This document shows, piece by piece, positions 7,752 to 11,009 of a DNA stretch of 11,009 nucleotides. The notes under the pieces are model-generated. The model was given only the letters and a program-made list of their open reading frames with translations. It had not been told where the DNA came from and did not search any database. Numbering within the stretch: position 1 is the stretch's first letter; each line of letters begins with the position of its first letter. Location: positions 1 to 11,009 of the forward strand of contig DATDMG010000254.1 of assembly GCA_036518955.1 (NCBI GenBank). Reading direction: 5' to 3'. Made by a program: the position numbers and the translations under genes. This DNA comes from DATDMG01 sp036518955. GTDB lineage: Bacteria; Actinomycetota; Actinomycetes; Actinomycetales; Kineosporiaceae.

Positions 7752-8663
7752 TCAGATCGGGAAGGTGACTCCGGTGAGTTCCTCCGAGACCTGCCAGAGG
7801 CGCTGCTGAACCGCCCTGTCGTGCGACAGGCGGCTGGACGGGACCACTCGTGGGTAGCCCCTGGTCCCGCCCCAGCCGCCGGGACCGTAGAACTCGCCGC
7901 CCAGCACCTCGGGGTCGGTCGCGGCACGCAGGATGGGCAGCGCGCCCATGGCGGCGCCCTGGACGAGCAGCGGCTGGACGACGCGGGAGACCGCATGCAC
8001 GAGCGTCGGCAGGTTCCGGTCCAACTCGGTGTCGGAGGCGCCCGGGTGGGCGGCGACGGCGACGGTGGTCCCCCGGTCGGCGAGCCGTCGCTGCAGCTCG
8101 TAGGTGAACATGAGGTTGGCCAGCTTGGACTGTGCGTACGCGCCCAGCCGGCTGTAGGACCGCTCCGACTGCAGATCGTCGAAGCGGATCTGGGCCCGGG
8201 CCCGATGAGCGAGGCTGCTGACCGTCACCACTCTGGAGCCAGGAACCGGGAGCAGCCGATCCAGCAGCAGCCCGGTGAACGCGAAGTGCCCCAGGTGGTT
8301 CGTACCGAACTGCAGCTCGAAGCCGTCGGGGGTGGTCTGTTTCCGGGTGAACATGACGCCGGCGTTGTTGATCAGAAGATCGATCCTGGGAAGCCTGCCT
8401 CTCAGCGCTTCTGCCGCGGTGCGAACCGACGGCAGTGACGTCAGGTCGAGCTGCTGCACGGTGACATCGGCACCTGGCGCTCGGGCGGCGATCCGGTCCG
8501 CGGCTGCCTTGCCCCTGTCCAGGTCACGGACGGCCAGCACCACGGCCGCGCCGCGGGTCGCGAGCGCCGCGGCGGTCTCGAACCCCAGCCCCGTGTTGGC
8601 GCCGGTGACGACCGCGATCCGACCCGTCTGGCCGGGCACGTTCTCAACGGTCCACTCCGCCAT
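7752..8663 (-). CDS. Short-chain dehydrogenase/reductase, retinol-dehydrogenase-like
   Basis: A complete 303-residue classical SDR. The Rossmann nucleotide motif TGANTGLG is at 20-27, Arg46 in LAVRDLDRGKA suggests NADP(H) preference, NNAG is at 99-102, the catalytic serine region is VSSLAH (148-153), and Tyr176-Lys180 form YAQSK. The 26-residue spacing from Ser150 to Tyr176 and the HPG motif after it (206-208) match the RDH/WWOX-like branch, whose actinobacterial members are mostly of unknown substrate. ATG 8663 follows GGAGGA by 4 bases, a strong start. Upstream is a near-consensus promoter overlapped by palindromes, so the gene is probably repressed until an inducer appears. It converges with the YihY-family gene over a 94-base gap in which I see no clear terminator. 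Confidence 0.93.
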   Translation of the reverse strand: MAEWTVENVPGQTGRIAVVTGANTGLGFETAAALATRGAAVVLAVRDLDRGKAAADRIAARAPGADVTVQQLDLTSLPSVRTAAEALRGRLPRIDLLINNAGVMFTRKQTTPDGFELQFGTNHLGHFAFTGLLLDRLLPVPGSRVVTVSSLAHRARAQIRFDDLQSERSYSRLGAYAQSKLANLMFTYELQRRLADRGTTVAVAAHPGASDTELDRNLPTLVHAVSRVVQPLLVQGAAMGALPILRAATDPEVLGGEFYGPGGWGGTRGYPRVVPSSRLSHDRAVQQRLWQVSEELTGVTFPI

Positions 8664-8675
8664 GGGTTCCTCCAG

Positions 8676-8694
8676 AAGAGAACTACGGTCTCTT
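8676..8694. promoter_or_regulatory. TetR-like operator half-site pair near the SDR transcription start
   Basis: AAGAGA (8676-8681) and TCTCTT (8689-8694) are arms of a 19-base imperfect palindrome (7 of 9 pairs, centred at 8685). It covers the predicted transcription start and early leader of the SDR gene. Its right arm, CGGTCTCTT (8686-8694), also pairs perfectly with AAGAGACCG (8704-8712) across the -10 box. Confidence 0.55.
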
Positions 8695-8698
8695 GTGG

Positions 8699-8727
8699 AA
8701 GATAAGAGACCGATGGTCTGCGGTCAA
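8699..8727 (-). promoter_or_regulatory. SDR gene promoter
   Basis: On the minus strand TTGACC (8722-8727) and TATCTT (8699-8704) are separated by exactly 17 bases. This is the best sigma-70-type promoter in the window. Transcription should start near 8692, giving a leader of about 29 bases that holds GGAGGA and the ATG at 8663. Confidence 0.75.
8707..8719. promoter_or_regulatory. Second operator-like palindrome, inside the SDR promoter spacer
   Basis: AGACC-GAT-GGTCT is a perfect 5-bp inverted repeat centred at 8713, within the -35/-10 spacer. It shares the AGACC/GGTCT core with the palindrome centred at 8685, 28 bases (close to three helical turns) away. The form is like operators of TetR-family repressors that control their SDR neighbours; no such regulator gene is in this window. 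Confidence 0.55.
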
Positions 8728-8834
8728 GGGATCGCAGGTCCGCCCAGGTCGTCCGGTGGCGACGTCCGAGCCCGGCGACGGTCGAGCTCGCCGCCTGCCC
8801 GAACGCCGGGAGCAGCTGGGTGGGAAGGCCCGCG

Positions 8835-8849
8835 GCCGGCCCTGCCGGC
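8835..8849 (-). terminator. Possible stem-loop after the GGDEF gene
   Basis: GCCGGC-CCT-GCCGGC forms a perfect 6-bp GC stem with a 3-base loop about 30 bases beyond the GGDEF stop codon. There is no T-tract. In DNA this GC-rich such stems occur by chance, so this is a weak terminator call. Confidence 0.25.
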
Positions 8850-8880
8850 GGCGGACGTCCGGCGGGTGCGGGGGATCCGG

Positions 8881-9783
8881 TCAGCCGCGCCGGTACGGCG
8901 TCGTCCTGCAGGTGCCGGGACGAGCGGTGGCCGACAGGGCCCGGGTGAGGTCACCGTGCAGGCGGTGCCGGCCGGTGCCGCCGCCGTCCAGCTCGGTGGT
9001 GAACTCCTGGACGCCGAGCCGGTCGCTCTTCGCCGCGTACATCGCCAGGTCGGCCCGGCGAAGCAGCTCGGCGCTGCCCGTCCCGTGGTCGGGGGCGCAC
9101 GCGATGCCCGCGCTGGCCTCGATCGCGAGAGTCAATCCGGCGGTCTGCACCGGCGCGCGGATCGCTCCCAGGACCCCGTGGACCATGTCGTGGGCGGTCG
9201 TGTGGTCCGGTTCGGGCAGGAGCAGGGCGAACTCGTCCCCGCCCAGCCGGGCCAGCAGCCCGGCCGGCGGCGTGGCCGCCGCCATCCCGGCGGCTACCTC
9301 CTGCAGGACGGCGTCGCCGATGTGGTGCCCCAGGGTGTCATTGATCTCCTTGAACCGGTCGAGATCGATCACCGCGACGGCTGCCGGGACGTCGGCCGCC
9401 AACCACTCCGACAGGGTGCGCACGAAGCGAGCCCGGTTCGGCAGGCCGGTCAGGTCGTCGTGATCCGCCAAGTAGCGCAGCTGGGCCTGGGCGGCCCGGC
9501 GTTCGGCCAGTTCGCGCCTCAGATCGGCGCCCCGCCGCACCCCGAAGGAGAACATCACGAGGTGCGTGGCGGCGAGGAAGAACACCACCCGTCCCGGCAG
9601 CCCCCAGGGCTGCGCTCCCGCACACTTCACCAGCCACTGGCCCGGGTTCGCGGCCACGCTGATCACCAGGATGACGCCGAGCAGCGTGGCCATGACCGTC
9701 GTGTCGAGCGCCAACCGCCGACTGGCGGGGTCCGGCCCGGTGGCCGGACACGCCCGGGGCTCGCCATCCGTGCGATCACTCAC
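8881..9783 (-). CDS. Membrane-anchored GGDEF-domain diguanylate cyclase
   Basis: The 300-residue protein has two membrane helices (about 26-47 and 64-83) joined by a short loop, an amphipathic helix (about 84-104) and a GGDEF domain (about 105-265). Catalytic marks are present: DDLTGLPNR (109-117), metal-binding Asp in VIDLDRF (Asp140), FKEINDTLGHHIGD (144-157), GGDEF (181-185), SAGIA (224-228) and ADLAMYAAK (244-252). It should make cyclic di-GMP at the membrane. The product-inhibition I-site RxxD, expected five residues before GGDEF, is absent (PPAG there). After the domain RLHGDLTRAL (274-283) resembles the linker helix that in GGDEF-EAL proteins leads into the EAL domain, but the protein stops 17 residues later and no EAL motif is found in any frame downstream. 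The start is GTG 9783; no Shine-Dalgarno is visible and no other in-frame start exists before a stop. Confidence 0.9.
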   Translation of the reverse strand: MSDRTDGEPRACPATGPDPASRRLALDTTVMATLLGVILVISVAANPGQWLVKCAGAQPWGLPGRVVFFLAATHLVMFSFGVRRGADLRRELAERRAAQAQLRYLADHDDLTGLPNRARFVRTLSEWLAADVPAAVAVIDLDRFKEINDTLGHHIGDAVLQEVAAGMAAATPPAGLLARLGGDEFALLLPEPDHTTAHDMVHGVLGAIRAPVQTAGLTLAIEASAGIACAPDHGTGSAELLRRADLAMYAAKSDRLGVQEFTTELDGGGTGRHRLHGDLTRALSATARPGTCRTTPYRRG

Positions 9784-9828
9784 AGGGCCATGTTTGCGGA
9801 TGTTGACCTAGAAAGGAACACAATGCGC

Positions 9829-9844
9829 AAGCTTAACTAAGCTT
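9829..9844. repeat. Perfect 7-bp inverted repeat in an AT-rich island
   Basis: AAGCTTA-AC-TAAGCTT is a perfect inverted repeat with a 2-base centre. It sits about 45 bases upstream of the GGDEF start, in the most AT-rich part of the window, so it may be a regulator site for that gene. On the plus strand it lies within a very short frame (ATG CGC AAG CTT AAC TAA, 9823-9840) preceded by AAAGGAA at good spacing. Confidence 0.5.
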
Positions 9845-9904
9845 ATGGTTACGACCCGCCGATCCCAGGGCGCTCCGGGGTGGACCGTGCGGGTGACCGG
9901 CCGG

Positions 9905-9967
9905 CGGGTCCGCGGGGGAGCGGGTCCGCGGGGGAGCGGGGCAGCGGGGCAGCGGGGCAGCGGGGGC
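9905..9967. repeat. G-rich compound tandem repeat, possible G-quadruplex
   Basis: Two exact 16-base units beginning CGGGTCCGCGGGGGAG (9905-9920, 9921-9936) are followed by three exact 8-base units CGGGGCAG (9937-9944, 9945-9952, 9953-9960) and a decayed fourth (CGGGGGCG). Runs of four or five G separated by AGC or CAGC meet the usual pattern for a G-quadruplex on the plus strand. Confidence 0.85.
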
Positions 9968-10057
9968 GGCGGAGCTCCCGGTGGCAGCGGTGGATGCGGT
10001 CCCACTGGGCGGCCGCCCTGTCAAGAAGATCATCGGTAAGCTGTAGGCGGGAGAGCC

Positions 10058-10081
10058 GCACGTACGGAGGCACGTACGGAG
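10058..10081. repeat. Exact tandem duplication of a 12-mer
   Basis: GCACGTACGGAG occurs twice without a gap (10058-10069 and 10070-10081), each copy containing the palindrome CGTACG. It lies about 56-79 bases before the PPOX-like gene start and may be a paired binding site or slippage product. Confidence 0.75.
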
Positions 10082-10136
10082 GGAAAGGGGGGAGGGGAGA
10101 CCGGGCCGTCATCGGTACCGGCGCCCCGGACTACCC

Positions 10137-10646
10137 ATGACGGAGCCGATCGAGGTTGCGCGGAGTGAGCGACCGGTGTTCCCTGAGGGGTACGGCGTGC
10201 CCTCCACGACCGATGGTCTGCTGACGTGGGCGGAGGTCGAGGCGCGGCTGGTCGCCTCGAGGTCGTACTGGCTGGCGACCGTGCGTCCCGACGGGAGGCC
10301 GCACGTGGTGCCGCGATGGGGGGTCTGGCTCGACAACCGCTTCTGGTACGACGGCGCGCCCAGCACCCGGCACGCGCGCAACCTCGACGACAACCCCGCG
10401 TGCGCGCTCCACCTGGAGAGCGGCACCGAGGTCGTCATCGTCGACGGGGAGTCCCGGCCGGCGCAGGCCGACCCGCTGACGTTGGGTGCGCGTCTGGCCG
10501 AGGCGTACGCGAAGTACCACCCGCACGGTTACAGCCCCGCGGCGGACGCCTGGGCTGACGGCGGCGGGTTGCGGGTCCTCATCCCGCACCGCGCGTTCGC
10601 CTGGTTCTCCTTCCCCACCGACGCGACGCGCTTCCGCTTCGGCTGA
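10137..10646 (+). CDS. Pyridoxamine 5'-phosphate oxidase-like FMN/F420-binding split-barrel protein
   Basis: A 169-residue member of the PPOX-like superfamily. The characteristic first strands read SYWLATVRPDGRPHVVPRWGVW (about 43-64), followed by RFWYDGAPSTRHARNLDDNP (68-87), where Ser/Thr-Arg-His-Arg-Asn residues usually contact the flavin phosphate, then ACALHLESGTEVVIVDG (88-104). The C-terminal half (LAEAYAKYHPHGYSP, then FAWFSFPTDATRFRF) is typical of actinobacterial stand-alone members. These are annotated as FMN-, F420- or haem-binding oxidoreductases; true pyridoxine biosynthesis is unlikely because PdxH-specific sequence is missing. The ATG at 10137 has no nearby Shine-Dalgarno, and no in-frame start is seen just upstream, so translation may be leaderless or weak. 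It converges with the MoaD-like gene over only 21 bases. Confidence 0.9.
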   Translation: MTEPIEVARSERPVFPEGYGVPSTTDGLLTWAEVEARLVASRSYWLATVRPDGRPHVVPRWGVWLDNRFWYDGAPSTRHARNLDDNPACALHLESGTEVVIVDGESRPAQADPLTLGARLAEAYAKYHPHGYSPAADAWADGGGLRVLIPHRAFAWFSFPTDATRFRFG

Positions 10647-10667
10647 CCTCGCCCCGCCCGGTTCGGT

Positions 10668-10955
10668 TCAGCCGCCGGCCACCGACGGCAGCACGAGCAC
10701 GACGTCCCCGGGCCGGACGGCGGTCGCCAGGCCCTGGGTCCAGCGGACGTCCTCCGCCCCGACGTAGACGTTCACGTACGGCCGCAGCTGTCCCGTCTCG
10801 TCCCGAAGGCGCCGGCCGAGCCGGGGCCAGCGGGAGCCGACGGCGTCGAGCAGGTCCCCGACCGTCGCCGCGGCGGCGGGGTCGACGCGATGCACCGCCT
10901 GGCCGCCGGCGTCGTCCGCGAGCAGTCCCGGCAGGTGCAGCTCGACGCTGCTCAC
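10668..10955 (-). CDS. MoaD/ThiS-family sulfur-carrier protein, CysO-like
   Basis: A 95-residue ubiquitin-like protein ending in the free diglycine SVAGG that is activated as a thiocarboxylate in this family. Beta-grasp features are HLPGLLADDAGG (7-18), TVGDLLDAVGSRWPRLGRRL (31-50), and RPYVNVYVGAEDVRW (58-72) followed by GLATAVRPGDVVLVLPSVAGG. From memory this matches the tail of mycobacterial CysO (VNIYVNDEDVRF, GLATAI, LPAVAGG) better than MoaD, suggesting sulfur donation to cysteine synthesis. However no cysM, mec or E1-like moeZ gene is in view, so the partner is unknown and I give no gene symbol. The start is GTG 10955 with GGAG 5 bases upstream. It overlaps the upstream gene's stop as GTGA, so the two are translationally coupled. 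Confidence 0.88.
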   Translation of the reverse strand: MSSVELHLPGLLADDAGGQAVHRVDPAAAATVGDLLDAVGSRWPRLGRRLRDETGQLRPYVNVYVGAEDVRWTQGLATAVRPGDVVLVLPSVAGG

Positions 10956-11009
10956 CCGGTCTCCACCCCGCGCAGGCTCAGGACGTCGGGAAGATGGTCG
11001 GCCACCACG
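10952..11009 (-). CDS. C-terminal end of an unidentified gene coupled to the MoaD-like gene
   Basis: The minus strand at the right edge is open in one frame and reads VVADHLPDVLSLRGVETG before a TGA at 10952-10954. That stop overlaps the GTG of the MoaD-like gene (GTGA), the usual sign of an operon. Eighteen residues are too few to identify it. I recall MoaD/ThiS genes lying after BNR/exo-sialidase-like repeat proteins in some actinobacteria, and a tail of the LPxVLS kind would fit, but this is a guess. Confidence 0.5.
   Translation of the reverse strand, partial: VVADHLPDVLSLRGVETG

Larger units (their letters stand above)
9784..10136. other. Divergent, repeat-rich intergenic region
   Basis: The 353 bases lie between two genes that point apart. 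Parts in order: an AT-rich island at about 9791-9850 that should carry the GGDEF promoter, a G-rich tandem-repeat tract at 9905-9967, a duplicated 12-mer at 10058-10081 and a purine-rich run at about 10076-10100. Open frames through it encode only repeat-driven Gly/Arg/Pro sequence and are not believable genes. Confidence 0.6.

Noticed and set aside
8724..8954. Possible frameshifted EAL remnant after the GGDEF gene
   Set aside because: I read the minus strand from about 8960 to 8712 and found no EAL-type motif; the sequence is Pro/Arg-rich non-coding in character.
9845..10039. 64-codon plus-strand frame through the G-rich repeat
   Set aside because: The product is mostly Gly/Arg repeats dictated by the tandem DNA repeat, with no good ribosome binding site.

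Overview
This window comes from a GC-rich actinobacterium (GC-rich throughout, third codon positions strongly G/C, GTG starts common). Three things point to Actinobacteria: a Ddn-like (F420-type) nitroreductase, a LysX-type fusion of a lysyl-phosphatidylglycerol synthase with a lysyl-tRNA synthetase, and a CysO-like MoaD protein. The families would fit Geodermatophilaceae, Pseudonocardiales or Mycobacteriales; I cannot place it more precisely. There are nine supported genes, two of them cut by the window ends. I see no RNA gene, CRISPR array, insertion sequence or phage gene.

Layout, left to right. 1-347 (-): start of a Ddn/DUF385-type deazaflavin-dependent nitroreductase, 3' end missing. 348-640: no convincing gene, one small hairpin. 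641-1624 (-): lipoprotein with two SnoaL/NTF2-like domains. 1625-1993: intergenic, with an AT-rich promoter-like island. 1994-5380 (-): lysX. 5507-6433 (-): multi-pass membrane protein of unknown family, upstream of lysX and in the same direction. 6434-6637: divergent regulatory region with a perfect 7-bp inverted repeat. 6638-7657 (+): YihY/BrkB-family membrane protein. 7752-8663 (-): short-chain dehydrogenase with a well-formed promoter and TetR-like palindromes. 8881-9783 (-): two-helix membrane GGDEF protein. 9784-10136: a long divergent intergenic region with an AT-rich island, a G-rich tandem-repeat tract and a duplicated 12-mer. 10137-10646 (+): pyridoxamine-phosphate-oxidase-like flavin-fold protein. 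10668-10955 (-): CysO-like MoaD/ThiS protein. 10952-11009 (-): the last codons of an upstream gene whose stop overlaps the MoaD start.

How the genes relate. This looks like ordinary chromosomal sequence of envelope and redox genes, not one dedicated pathway. LysX, the 308-residue membrane protein and the YihY protein all act at the membrane; only lysX and the 308-residue gene are plausibly co-transcribed. The Ddn-like and PPOX-like proteins share the split beta-barrel flavin/deazaflavin fold but are unlinked. The clearest regulatory structure is the SDR promoter (TTGACC, 17 bp, TATCTT) overlapped by two spaced palindromes, which implies control by a repressor encoded elsewhere. I found no strong evidence for an undescribed multi-gene system. 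The best leads are the SDR operator array, the repeat-rich intergenic region at 9800-10100, the unrecognised membrane protein beside lysX, and a GGDEF protein that looks cut down from a GGDEF-EAL enzyme.
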